A stretch of DNA of 64,000 bases from Enterovibrio gelatinilyticus (GTDB taxonomy: Bacteria > Pseudomonadota > Gammaproteobacteria > Enterobacterales > Vibrionaceae), in assembly GCF_028683095.1 (NCBI RefSeq), contig NZ_JAJUBC010000011.1, positions 1 through 64,000 on the forward strand, in the 5' to 3' direction. A program made the translations under genes and the position numbers. The notes below the pieces were generated by a model. The model was not told the origin of the DNA and did no database searches. It saw nothing but the letters and a program-made list of their open reading frames with translations. This document shows, piece after piece, positions 17,603 through 26,235 of the stretch (the stretch's first letter is position 1; each line of letters starts with the position of its first letter).

Positions 17603-19177
17603 TTAATCAAACCCTTGCGCTTTTGCCATCTGCCGAGCAATTTTCGGCCCATTCCACAGGGCTGGCAAAAGAATCAAAGAGACGGGCACAGCTGTAATTA
17701 CAATGAATGATTGCAAGGCTGACACCCCACCTGACCCCAATGAGATAAGAATGATGGCAACCGCCCCCATCATCACACCCCAGAAAGTACGCATCAGTCC
17801 ATTCGGGTTCAGATCTCCACTGATCACCACACTGATGGTGTAGGTCATGGAGTCACCGGTTGTTACGATGAATATCGTGGTCAATATCAAGAACAAGATC
17901 GAAATCAGTGTTGGGAATGGCAATTGTTGCGTAATCGCCAACAGCGAAGCAGGAAGATTAAAGCCTTCAAATGCCTTACTTACCGAACCTGGCTCTGCCA
18001 TTTCAAACGCCAAACCGGAGCCACCGACAATGGTGAACCAGAAAAAGGTGATCAAGGGAGCAATAATGCTAATGGTGACAATCAACTGACGTATGGTTCT
18101 TCCTCGCGAGATACGTGCAATAAAGATCGCCATCATTGGCCCATAACCCAAGAACCAGCCCCAGAAAAACACGGTCCACCAGCTCAACCAACCCATGTCT
18201 CCACGGAACGTTGCCATCGGAATAAACTTATCAATCATGGTACCCACGCCTTGCACGTAGCCATTGATGATAAAGTCAGTGGGTCCGACTAATAAAATGT
18301 AAGCCATGAGCGCCACAGCAAGAATCACGTTGTATCGACTGAGGATCTGGATACCACGGTTCACACCGCTCAACGCTGAAATGGTATAGATAGCGATGGC
18401 GAACAGAATGATAATAAATTGAGTAGTAAAGCCATCGGGTAACGCAAACAAAGCATTCAAGGCATAGCTGATTTGTAGGCCTAGAAAGCCAATAGGGCCG
18501 ATCGTGCCCGCCGCCACAGCAACGATACAACACGCATCAATCACTGCACCGAGCCAACCTTTCATCGCACGATCACCAAACACTGGGTACAGCAAGGTAC
18601 GTGGTTTAAGCGGCAAGCCTTTGTCATAATGCAGGTGCATAAGAACAATGGTGGTTAAGGTGCCAAGAATCGCCCACGCGAGGAAACCCCAATGCATAAA
18701 GGATTGTGCAAGTGCATTGAAGGCTTGGCGTTGAATGTTGTCTTCAGGCACACCAAAAAGCGGAGGAGGATTCACAAAGTGCGCAATAGGCTCTGCGGCA
18801 GCCCAAAACACACCACCGCCAGCCAGCAAGGTACATAGAATGATGGCTAGCCACTTGAACGTATCCAATTCAGGCTTATCCATCGCGCCAAGGCGAACTT
18901 TGCCCGTAGAAGGATTGAACGCCAAGGCGATCCCAATCAAAAAGGTGGCGAGTAGCAATAATTGCCAGTAAGGGCCGAATATTCTCACACTCCAACTGAA
19001 GCCACTATTCACCATGCTGGAAAGCAGTTGGTTGTCGACCAACGCCATCACCACAAAAGCGGTAAGAAAGCCGCCACTTAGCCAAAGTACGGGGTTGTCT
19101 AACCCCAATTTGACCCAAATACTTTGCTGTTTTTGTGTCTCTGTTGTCTTCTCGGTATTGAGTAAATCAGACATCAT
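17603..19177 (-). CDS. BCCT family transporter (betaine/carnitine/choline type)
   Basis: A 524-residue inner-membrane carrier with about 12 membrane segments. The family signature lies near residues 330-360: GWLSWWTVFFWGWFLGYGPM, then AIFIARISRGRTIRQ. BCCT carriers move compounds with a quaternary ammonium or sulfonium group, driven by sodium or protons. GGAGACAG precedes two adjacent ATGs (19177, 19174). It is placed among catabolic genes rather than alone, so it probably imports a nutrient instead of acting only in osmoprotection. Confidence 0.92.
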   Translation of the reverse strand: MMSDLLNTEKTTETQKQQSIWVKLGLDNPVLWLSGGFLTAFVVMALVDNQLLSSMVNSGFSWSVRIFGPYWQLLLLATFLIGIALAFNPSTGKVRLGAMDKPELDTFKWLAIILCTLLAGGGVFWAAAEPIAHFVNPPPLFGVPEDNIQRQAFNALAQSFMHWGFLAWAILGTLTTIVLMHLHYDKGLPLKPRTLLYPVFGDRAMKGWLGAVIDACCIVAVAAGTIGPIGFLGLQISYALNALFALPDGFTTQFIIILFAIAIYTISALSGVNRGIQILSRYNVILAVALMAYILLVGPTDFIINGYVQGVGTMIDKFIPMATFRGDMGWLSWWTVFFWGWFLGYGPMMAIFIARISRGRTIRQLIVTISIIAPLITFFWFTIVGGSGLAFEMAEPGSVSKAFEGFNLPASLLAITQQLPFPTLISILFLILTTIFIVTTGDSMTYTISVVISGDLNPNGLMRTFWGVMMGAVAIILISLGSGGVSALQSFIVITAVPVSLILLPALWNGPKIARQMAKAQGFD

Positions 19178-19242
19178 CTGTCTCCACGTCTTAGCAGACT
19201 GTATTTAATCCTTGTGAGCGGGCTAAGCCCGCACTGCGATTG

Positions 19243-20232
19243 TTAGTGAGTTGGTTTTAAACCCGCTTCCAAGAAATTGAGCCAATTTCGCCCCATCACC
19301 GCGGTGACTTCTGCTTCGTTGAACCCAATATCGCGCAATCCCTGATAAATATTGTTCATACCACTACTGTCTGGGAACCACGGCAGTGCCGCTGGCCACC
19401 CAGCATTTGAAGCCGAGCCTTCTCCATAATCGGGGCTTTTCGACCATTTACCATTTCGCATCCAATCCAACACACTTTGTGGTTGGTTCAGACACAAATC
19501 ACTTCCTATTGCCAAATGCTCCACGCCAAATTCATTAGCGGTGTCGGCTATCATCTGACAGAACGTATCTAGGCTACACTTGCTCCCATCCGGTAAATGA
19601 AACGGATAAAGGCTAAAACCCAACAATCCGCCACGCGCCGTGAGCGCCTGAATAACATCCCCGGATTTGTTTCTTAATGCTGCATGCGCTTTTGTCGGAT
19701 TGGCGTGACTGATGCAAATCGGGCGAGAAGACAGATCAATAGCTTCCAACGTTGAACGTTCCGCGCTATGGGACATATCAATCACCATGCCGACACGATT
19801 CATTTCTTCAATGACCTGCTTACCAAATCGCGTCATGCCCGCGTCATCTTTTTCGTAGCACCCAGTCGCCAACAAGCTTTGGTTGTTGTAAGTCAGTTGC
19901 ATGATCAATAGACCTTGCTTACGCATCACTTCAACCAGCCCGATTTCATCATCAATTGGGGAGCAATTTTGCGCGCCAAAGAAGATACCGACTTTGCCAA
20001 GGCGTTTAGCTTCTCGCACGTCATCCATCGACATCACTGGCATGATGAGATCCGCGTTGCGTTCAAAAAGCAGATTCCACTCAGCAAAACGGGTCAAGGT
20101 TTCTCTGGCATTCTCGTGATACACCAAGGTCGCATGTACCGTGGTTACCCCGCTTTTCTGTAGCGACTGAAAATAGGAGCGATCCCAATAGCAGTACTGC
20201 AACCCGTCGATGATGATTTCATTTTGGTACAT
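19243..20232 (-). CDS. M19 family membrane-dipeptidase-like protein
   Basis: A 329-residue zinc hydrolase of the renal dipeptidase type. Visible parts are IIIDGLQYCYWDRS at the N terminus, where the usual HxD zinc motif is replaced by DGLQ, EEMNRVGMVIDMSHSAERSTLEAI with the DxSH motif, RPICISHANPTKAH, and HLAIGSDLCLNQ. The changed N-terminal metal site hints at a specialised substrate. ATG 20232 has a strong AAGGAG site. M19-like proteins also occur beside glycine-betaine and dimethylglycine genes in other bacteria, which fits the BCCT transporter next door. Confidence 0.87.
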   Translation of the reverse strand: MYQNEIIIDGLQYCYWDRSYFQSLQKSGVTTVHATLVYHENARETLTRFAEWNLLFERNADLIMPVMSMDDVREAKRLGKVGIFFGAQNCSPIDDEIGLVEVMRKQGLLIMQLTYNNQSLLATGCYEKDDAGMTRFGKQVIEEMNRVGMVIDMSHSAERSTLEAIDLSSRPICISHANPTKAHAALRNKSGDVIQALTARGGLLGFSLYPFHLPDGSKCSLDTFCQMIADTANEFGVEHLAIGSDLCLNQPQSVLDWMRNGKWSKSPDYGEGSASNAGWPAALPWFPDSSGMNNIYQGLRDIGFNEAEVTAVMGRNWLNFLEAGLKPTH

Positions 20233-20270
20233 GGCAACTCCTTGCTCGAAACGAGTAACGGTGTCCGCGA

Positions 20271-21719
20271 TTAGTACGGGCGTTGGTACGCAGTTTTCAC
20301 AATGGTGTAAAAATCCCGCGCGTACATGCCTTGCTCTCTTGGACCAAAGCTCGATTCTTTTCTTCCACCAAATGGCACGTGATAATCCGTACCCGCTGTC
20401 GGCAAGTTGACCATCACACACCCTGTCTGAGCTTGTTGCTTAAACAACGCGCTGTTTTTCAAACTGGTGGTGACAATACCTGCGGTGAGGCCAAAGCGCG
20501 TGTCATTCGCGTTAGCAATGGCTTCTTCAAGGGAATGAACACGTTGAACACAAGCCATAGGCGCAAACAGTTCTTCTTGATTCACATCCCAGCTGTTTTG
20601 CGTATTAACAAACAGGGTTGGCGACATATAGAAGCCGTCATGCTCACGAGACAAGCGGTCCCCACCAATGACAAGTTCGCCACCCAGTTCACGAGCACGG
20701 TCTACCCACGCTAGGTTTGATGACAGCTGTTTTTCATCAACGACAGGTCCCATGAACACACCTTCATCCAAAGCATGCCCCACTTTTAACTGAGCCATAC
20801 GCTGAGACAGCGCATCAACGTAAGCATCGTGAATGCTATCCATTACGATAAGGCGCGATGACGCGGTACACTTCTGCCCTGCTCCCGAAAACGAACCCGC
20901 AATGGTTGCTTCCACAGCAACTTGCAAGTCGGCATCGTCTGCAATGATCAAAGCGTTCTTGCTGCCCATTTCTAACTGGCAACGCACGAAGTTTGGCGCT
21001 GTCGCTGCCGCAACTTTTCGCCCAACATCCACAGAACCCGTGAAGCTCACTGCATCAATGTCAGCGCTATTGATCAGGCTATCGCCCACTGCGCCGCCAG
21101 AACCCAGAACCAAATTGAAAGCACCTGCAGGCAAACCCGAACGGTGAATAATATCCGCTAAGGCCACAGCACTGGCTGGGGTCAGGTTTGCAGGCTTCCA
21201 AATCACACTGTTGCCAAACGCCAATGCGGGTGCGATTTTCCAAGACGCTGTCGCAGTCGGAAAATTCCACGGAGAGATGATAGCCACCACGCCAACGGCT
21301 TCGCGGGTTACTTCGACTTGCACACCCGGTCTGACTGACTCTGCAATGTCACCCATCTGACGTAACACTTCTGCTGCGTAATACTGAAAGAATTGACCCG
21401 CGCGATACACTTCACCACGCCCTTCCGCAAACGGCTTGCCCTCTTCACAAGACAATAAACGCCCCAACTCATCGCAGCGAGCAATCAACTCGTCACCAAT
21501 GGTTTGCAGCACTTTTTGCTTTTGCTCCAACGGTGTTTTTTCCCACGTTGGCTGTGCTTCTCGGGCACATGCTATTGCCATCTGAACTTGCGCTTCACTG
21601 GCCTGCGCGTAATCTCCGAGGGATTCACGGATGTTTGATGGGTTGATATTGGCAACTGTGCTTGTACCTTGTTGCCATTCACCACCGATATAGAGGGCGC
21701 TTTCCGTGTTGTGCGTCAT
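20271..21719 (-). CDS. NAD(P)-dependent aldehyde dehydrogenase
   Basis: A 482-residue soluble enzyme oxidising an aldehyde to its acid. Motifs: cofactor and oxyanion part SPWNFPTATASWKIAPALAFGN with the catalytic-support Asn; FTGSVDVGRKVA; general base Glu in LEMGSKNALII; nucleophile Cys in GAGQKCTASSRL; and C-terminal PFGGRKESSFGPREQG. It resembles the alpha-ketoglutaric-semialdehyde and 2,5-dioxovalerate dehydrogenase branch (GRGEVYRAGQFFQYYAAEVLR). Start ATG 21719 with AAGGAG. It lies 38 bases upstream of the M19 gene. The substrate probably comes from the imported amine. Confidence 0.92.
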   Translation of the reverse strand: MTHNTESALYIGGEWQQGTSTVANINPSNIRESLGDYAQASEAQVQMAIACAREAQPTWEKTPLEQKQKVLQTIGDELIARCDELGRLLSCEEGKPFAEGRGEVYRAGQFFQYYAAEVLRQMGDIAESVRPGVQVEVTREAVGVVAIISPWNFPTATASWKIAPALAFGNSVIWKPANLTPASAVALADIIHRSGLPAGAFNLVLGSGGAVGDSLINSADIDAVSFTGSVDVGRKVAAATAPNFVRCQLEMGSKNALIIADDADLQVAVEATIAGSFSGAGQKCTASSRLIVMDSIHDAYVDALSQRMAQLKVGHALDEGVFMGPVVDEKQLSSNLAWVDRARELGGELVIGGDRLSREHDGFYMSPTLFVNTQNSWDVNQEELFAPMACVQRVHSLEEAIANANDTRFGLTAGIVTTSLKNSALFKQQAQTGCVMVNLPTAGTDYHVPFGGRKESSFGPREQGMYARDFYTIVKTAYQRPY

Positions 21720-21843
21720 ATGATGCTCCTTATGTTTTTCAATTCCGTTCTCTTTACATTTGCCTTAGCAAATGTCTTGGCGAAAATCGCTCTGCAAATT
21801 CCGCTGCTTAATCGCCTGAAGTCGAAAAAGCAGCTGGATACAT

Positions 21844-22248
21844 TTATTGTGGCACAGCGGCATAAACGACCAATTCAATCAACATGCCTTCACGCGCTAA
21901 ACCCGCCACAACCATTGCCGCTCGGTTCGGAAACGGCGCAGAAAAGTACTCTGCATAGATCTTATTTACCTGAGGGAGGTCATCACGATCTGTTACGTAG
22001 ATCAGAACTTGCAATACGGCATCGCTATCTACGCCAGCGGCGTTAAGCGTGTGCATGAGATTCCCCATGGTTTGGCGGGTTTGCGCTTCTATTCCGCCAT
22101 CCACCAAGTTGCCATCGCCATCAATAGGGATTTGCGCTGTATACAGCGTCCCGTTATGTGTGACGACCCACTCAAGAGGAGCTTTGGATGCAAAAAGCTC
22201 GGTTTGATAAACCCTCTTCTTAGGCATAGAAAGAGATAAAGCTGACAT
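21844..22248 (-). CDS. RidA family protein (enamine/imine deaminase or related)
   Basis: A 134-residue protein of the YjgF/YER057c/UK114 fold. The RidA pattern is present in VVTHNGTLYTAQIP, QTMGNLMHTLNAAGVDSDAVLQVLIYVTD and FPNRAAMVVAGLAREGMLIELVVYAA. The Arg in PFPNRAA corresponds to the conserved active-site arginine, and the terminal Glu in LIELV is typical. ATG 22248 is chosen for AAGGAAAT just upstream. As first gene of the leftward cluster it may remove reactive imines formed during catabolism, or act as the deaminating enzyme itself. Confidence 0.88.
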   Translation of the reverse strand: MSALSLSMPKKRVYQTELFASKAPLEWVVTHNGTLYTAQIPIDGDGNLVDGGIEAQTRQTMGNLMHTLNAAGVDSDAVLQVLIYVTDRDDLPQVNKIYAEYFSAPFPNRAAMVVAGLAREGMLIELVVYAAVPQ

Positions 22249-22384
22249 GGATTTCCTTATCATTTGGCGCAATTGTTAATACATGGTTAAATCCTGCCTC
22301 ACAACGCTTGATAAATCTAACGGTTAATTTTTGACAATTGTTCAGTTTTACTTATCAATATAGAAAAGGCTCATTAGCAAAAGG

Positions 22385-23302
22385 ATGGCGGGCGTGGACA
22401 TCAAACTTCAGCAACTCAAACATTTCTCGTTGGTTGCAGAACAAAGAGGGTTTAGGGCTGCCGCATCAAAGGCAAATCGCTCTCAAGCCGCCCTATCGAC
22501 TTCAGTAAAAGAGTTGGAAAGGATTCTTGGGCAAACGCTTTTTGATTCGGGGCACAAAGCTAAATTGACGCCATTTGGGGAGTTCTGTTTACCGAAAATC
22601 AACGCGTTTCTCAGCCGCTATGATGATCTCAATTCAGATTTACGCGCTGCCGCTGCAGGACAACGAGGGCAAGTACGAATTGCCAGCGTGCCCTCAGTCG
22701 CCGCTAAGCTTATTCCTGGCATTTTGGCTGACTATACAGACAGCCACCCCAACGTGGAGGTAGCCCTGATAGACGACAATGCCGCAGGCGTCGAAGCACG
22801 TTTGCTGGCAGGCGATGTTGATTTAGCATTGGGGAACTGTTTGCACATTCAGGATGAACGAATCGAATTCACCCGCCTTATGGAAGATCCTATTGGCGTT
22901 GTTTGCCTTCGCGACCATACATTGGCATCAACAAATGCCCCCTTAGAATGGGAAGCGCTCACGCCTTTCCCGTTTGTTAAAAACGGCACCTGCTCCCTGT
23001 TGGAGCCTACGCCTGCGAATGTGCTTGCAGCTAACGCCCTCTATAGTGTTGAGAACATTACTTCGCTATTTTCGGTATTAGAGTTAGGCATTGGTATCAC
23101 CACACTCCCCAAGCTGGCCTTTCCTGAATACTCTGAACACCTTTGCTGGTTGCCCCTCGCCTCGCCAGATGTCGAAAGGCAAATTGGGGTATTCCGCTTA
23201 CGTGACCGATACATTTCGCCACAAGCATATGACTTCTTCGAAATGTGTATTTCGTCGTTGCGCACCATCGAGCCACATGGCAATCATCATCAACCCAGAT
23301 AA
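22385..23302 (+). CDS. LysR family transcriptional regulator of the divergent catabolic cluster
   Basis: A 305-residue regulator with HTH LQQLKHFSLVAEQRGFRAAASKANRSQAALSTSVKELERILGQTLFD and substrate domain from RGQVRIASVPSVAAKLIPGILADY. It starts 136 bases from the divergent RidA gene, the classical position for control of that operon. Either ATG 22385 or GTG 22394 could start it; AAGGA lies 8 bases before the GTG. The effector is unknown but is probably the imported compound or an intermediate. Confidence 0.9.
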   Translation: MAGVDIKLQQLKHFSLVAEQRGFRAAASKANRSQAALSTSVKELERILGQTLFDSGHKAKLTPFGEFCLPKINAFLSRYDDLNSDLRAAAAGQRGQVRIASVPSVAAKLIPGILADYTDSHPNVEVALIDDNAAGVEARLLAGDVDLALGNCLHIQDERIEFTRLMEDPIGVVCLRDHTLASTNAPLEWEALTPFPFVKNGTCSLLEPTPANVLAANALYSVENITSLFSVLELGIGITTLPKLAFPEYSEHLCWLPLASPDVERQIGVFRLRDRYISPQAYDFFEMCISSLRTIEPHGNHHQPR

Positions 23303-23349
23303 AAAACTCCGCTCAATAGTTCCGACCAATAGCGGCTAGCTATCAAAGT

Positions 23350-23381
23350 CATAGACAAAACCCAATGGTGTTTTGTCTATG
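23350..23381. promoter_or_regulatory. Perfect 12-base inverted repeat upstream of trxC
   Basis: Arms CATAGACAAAAC and GTTTTGTCTATG flank an eight-base loop. No T tract follows on either strand, so it is not a typical terminator. It lies 74 bases before the trxC start and 48 after the LysR stop. It could be an operator or a processed RNA hairpin. Confidence 0.45.
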
Positions 23382-23454
23382 AGCGGTTTAGTCTACTAAC
23401 CATAAGCCAAACAGCTATAAACTGAACAATACAAAACAAGGGAAAGGTTTGATT

Positions 23455-23883
23455 ATGAGTACATTAACCGTGCGTTGCCCCCACTGCCAAAAACTGAATC
23501 GCATTCCGGCAGAACGTGTTGATGACAACCCAAGTTGTGGCGTGTGTAAATCATCACTGATCAACGGCAAGCCTATCGAAGGTACCGAAGCCAACATGGA
23601 CGCACTGATTGCATCAGGAAAACCTGTCGTGATTGACTTCTGGGCACCTTGGTGCGGACCTTGCCAAAGCTTTGGGCCAATATTTGAAGCCACAGCAGCT
23701 ACCAAAGGCGATGACGTCATCTTCGTCAAAGTAAACACCGAACAAGAACAACAGTTGGGAGCGAAATACCGCATCAGAAGTATTCCGACCATCATGGTAT
23801 TCAAAGAGGGAAAAATGGCGAACCAAATCAATGGTGCGCTGCCGCAGTCGGAATTCACGGCTTGGTTAGATCAGTCCATTTAA
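23455..23883 (+). CDS. trxC: Thioredoxin 2
   Basis: A 142-residue cytoplasmic thiol-disulfide reductase. The N-terminal zinc-binding extension has CPHC (residues 8-11) and CGVC (28-31), which distinguish thioredoxin 2 from TrxA. The thioredoxin domain has the active site WAPWCGPC at 63-70 and the cis-proline in SIPTIMVFKEG. ATG 23455 follows GGGAAAGG. In enterobacteria trxC is induced by oxidative stress; regulation here is unknown apart from the hairpin upstream. Confidence 0.95.
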   Translation: MSTLTVRCPHCQKLNRIPAERVDDNPSCGVCKSSLINGKPIEGTEANMDALIASGKPVVIDFWAPWCGPCQSFGPIFEATAATKGDDVIFVKVNTEQEQQLGAKYRIRSIPTIMVFKEGKMANQINGALPQSEFTAWLDQSI

Positions 23884-23940
23884 TCTGACGTTAACGCGCC
23901 TCCCGTTTTGTTCCTCCACATGAGAAACAAAACAAGAAAC

Positions 23941-23964
23941 AAGGGCACGGTGTGCCCTTTTTTT
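23941..23964 (+). terminator. Rho-independent terminator of trxC
   Basis: The stem AAGGGCAC/GTGCCCTT with a three-base loop is followed by a T tract, 58 bases after the trxC stop. Confidence 0.88.
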
Positions 23965-24097
23965 CTTGCCACTCAGCTTTTCACCCGTCAAAGCGTCATG
24001 TTTATCCGTATATCAACCAACATCGGCCCTCCCCCTTAACGCTTTCATGTTTCAACCAGAAGACATATCAAACGCAGGGTTGTTATAAGATGCATTA

Positions 24098-24116
24098 AAT
24101 GATAATAATTATCATT
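24098..24116. promoter_or_regulatory. Perfect Fur box
   Basis: AATGATAATAATTATCATT is a perfect 9-1-9 palindrome matching the Fur consensus (GATAATGATAATCATTATC). It lies 30 bases before the fagA-like start, within the expected promoter. It predicts iron repression of the fagA-fumC pair. Confidence 0.88.
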
Positions 24117-24146
24117 GCAGTTTAGGTGGGCGAATTGAGGCTGAGA

Positions 24147-24527
24147 ATGGATGCAGAACAACAACACTATAACGCGTATTTCAAAGCGAAAGATCGGTTC
24201 GATGCGGACAAGATCGCCTTTGGCTTCGAACCCGATATCGTGCAGAGATTTGTGCAATCAGGATTAATGTTGGCGTCCTATCATGAACTTGGCGCCGAAA
24301 ACGAAAACATCATTTTGAACGAACTCTTTCTTCGTCAGGTCTATTTCAGGCTACTTGATGCCATTCAAAGCCCCCACAAAAGCCATCATTTTCGACGAGT
24401 ATGTCTTGATGCGGTTCATAGCCCGCTTTATGCACTGCAAAGACACTACGTGCAAGTGCCCGACGGTGACAGAAAATTCATTCAGCTTCAAATGCTGCTA
24501 CAACATCTTCAAGCACCGTTAGATTGA
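24147..24527 (+). CDS. fagA: FagA-like Fur-associated protein
   Basis: A 126-residue helical protein starting MDAEQQHYNAYFKAKDRFDADK. ATG 24147 is chosen over a GTG at 24126 because GAGG lies six bases upstream. It sits directly after a perfect Fur box and 21 bases before fumC. The same order (Fur box, fagA, fumC) is known in Pseudomonas aeruginosa, where FagA is a small protein of unclear function. Sequence identity could not be measured here, so the name rests on size and context. Confidence 0.6.
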   Translation: MDAEQQHYNAYFKAKDRFDADKIAFGFEPDIVQRFVQSGLMLASYHELGAENENIILNELFLRQVYFRLLDAIQSPHKSHHFRRVCLDAVHSPLYALQRHYVQVPDGDRKFIQLQMLLQHLQAPLD

Positions 24528-24548
24528 TTTCATAAGGACAGGACAGAT

Positions 24549-25934
24549 ATGACGCAAACATTCCGCACAGAAACAGACAGCATGGGCGACGTGAAAGTCC
24601 CAGAAAATGCCCTGTATCAGGCACAAACTCAGCGCGCTATCGACAACTTCACATTCAGCAAACACACCATGCCTATCACTTTTATCAAAGCATTGGCATA
24701 CATCAAGCAGTCCGCCGCACTCACCAATACCCAGCTTGGTTTACTCGAAGGTGACATTGCACAAGTGATTGCAGAGTCTGCACAAGACATCATCAATGAT
24801 CAACATCTCGATCAGTTCCCCATTGACGTGTTCCAGACAGGTTCGGGCACCAGTTCAAACATGAATGCAAATGAAGTGATCGCGACCCTTGCGAGTAAAT
24901 CGTTAGGTGGCAACGTGTCTCCCAATGATCACGTCAATATGGGACAAAGCAGCAATGATGTTATACCAACAGCAATTCAAATCAGTAGCGTATTGAGCGT
25001 TGAAAAGCGTTTACTGCCTGCCCTAGAGCATTTGATTTCAACATTGAGCGAAAAGCGTATTGAAATTGGTCGTACGGTAAAAACGGGTCGTACCCATTTA
25101 ATGGATGCAATGCCCGTTACTTTCGACCAAGAACTGGCTGGATGGCAATATCAAATTGACCACGCAAAATGCGCTATTGAGCAAAGCTTGCCTGCGGTAC
25201 GCGCCCTTGCACAAGGTGCTACAGCCGTCGGTACGGGTATTAATGCTGACCCTCGTTTTGCCGCGATGTTCGCGGATAACCTGTCACAGCTGACGAAGAC
25301 CTCCTTCACGCCAAGCGTGAATTTCTTCTTTAATCTCAGTAGTCAAGACGCCATAGTGGCGCTCTCAGGCCAGTTAAAAACCGCCGCTGTCGCCATCATG
25401 AAGATTGCCAACGATTTACGCTGGATGAACTCAGGCCCGTTAGCCGGATTGGGTGAAATTGAGCTTCAAGCGTTGCAGCCAGGTTCGTCGATCATGCCGG
25501 GGAAAGTGAATCCTGTCATACCCGAAGCCGCAGCGATGGCGTCAGCACAAGTGATAGGTAACGACACGACCATTACCATTGCAGGTCAATCGGGTAATTT
25601 CCAGCTCAATGTCATGCTACCGGTTATCGCGCATAACATTCTAGAAAGTATCGACTTACTGGCAAACACCGCAAACGCGCTCGCCGACAAAGCCATCAAA
25701 AACTTTACCGTGCGAGAGGACAACCTCAACATAGCCTTGGCAAAGAATCCGATTTTAGTCACGGCACTAAACCCGGTGATCGGGTATTTAAAAGCGGCTA
25801 AAATCGCGAAGAAAGCCTACAAGGAAGGACGAGCAATCATTGATGTGGCGGAAGAAGAGACTGACTTAGACAGAGATACACTAGAACGCTTGCTAGACCC
25901 AACAACGCTAACGAAAGGCGGCGTTGCAAATTAA
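24549..25934 (+). CDS. fumC: Class II fumarate hydratase
   Basis: A 461-residue iron-free fumarase of the TCA cycle, converting fumarate to malate. The family signature GSSIMPGKVNP lies near residues 312-322. TGSGTSSNMNANEV, NDHVNMGQSSNDVIPTA and GRTHLMDAMPVTFDQE give the other active-site regions. Placement behind a Fur box fits its use under iron starvation in place of iron-sulfur fumarases. Confidence 0.96.
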   Translation: MTQTFRTETDSMGDVKVPENALYQAQTQRAIDNFTFSKHTMPITFIKALAYIKQSAALTNTQLGLLEGDIAQVIAESAQDIINDQHLDQFPIDVFQTGSGTSSNMNANEVIATLASKSLGGNVSPNDHVNMGQSSNDVIPTAIQISSVLSVEKRLLPALEHLISTLSEKRIEIGRTVKTGRTHLMDAMPVTFDQELAGWQYQIDHAKCAIEQSLPAVRALAQGATAVGTGINADPRFAAMFADNLSQLTKTSFTPSVNFFFNLSSQDAIVALSGQLKTAAVAIMKIANDLRWMNSGPLAGLGEIELQALQPGSSIMPGKVNPVIPEAAAMASAQVIGNDTTITIAGQSGNFQLNVMLPVIAHNILESIDLLANTANALADKAIKNFTVREDNLNIALAKNPILVTALNPVIGYLKAAKIAKKAYKEGRAIIDVAEEETDLDRDTLERLLDPTTLTKGGVAN

Positions 25935-25957
25935 TGTAGGAACACCAAATAAAAAAT

Positions 25958-25974
25958 GCCCTCATAAAGAGGGC
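25958..25974 (-). terminator. Possible leftward terminator hairpin
   Basis: The stem GCCCTC/GAGGGC with a five-base loop. The T tract is on the minus strand only (complement of AAAAAAT), so it would stop leftward transcription running into fumC. Termination of fumC in the other direction would be weak. Confidence 0.5.
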
Positions 25975-26118
25975 TATATTGCTCGTTGTTGACGAGCACA
26001 CATTCTATATAAAAGATGAAATAGGGAAACATTACACTTCATCACTCAGACAAACCTATTTCAAATGTGTTTTGAGAACACACATACTGACTATCCATGT
26101 CAACGATAACTTAGTAAA

Positions 26119-26139
26119 TTAAACGCAGTCTGCGTTTAA
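26119..26139. promoter_or_regulatory. 21-base palindrome with ten-base arms
   Basis: Arms TTAAACGCAG and CTGCGTTTAA around a single central base. Such tight symmetry suggests a protein-binding site rather than an RNA hairpin. It lies between convergent genes, where an operator is unexpected. Confidence 0.4.
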
Positions 26140-26149
26140 AGAATAAAAA

Positions 26150-26200
26150 TGGGCAGGCAAAATGGAGTCTTTCATTTTGCTGTTTTTGTCTACCTGCCCA
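26150..26200 (-). terminator. Leftward terminator of the lipoprotein gene
   Basis: A two-part stem: TGGGCAGG/CCTGCCCA outside and CAAAATG/CATTTTG inside, with a T-rich run on the minus strand after the hairpin. It lies 36 bases beyond the stop of the gene at 26236. Confidence 0.75.
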
Positions 26201-26235
26201 AACTGAATACGATAACTATTCCCTCTCTACATGCT

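Noticed and set aside
25958..25974. Strong terminator for fumC
   Set aside because: The hairpin has no T tract on the plus strand; the T run is on the minus strand only, so it is listed as a weak leftward terminator.
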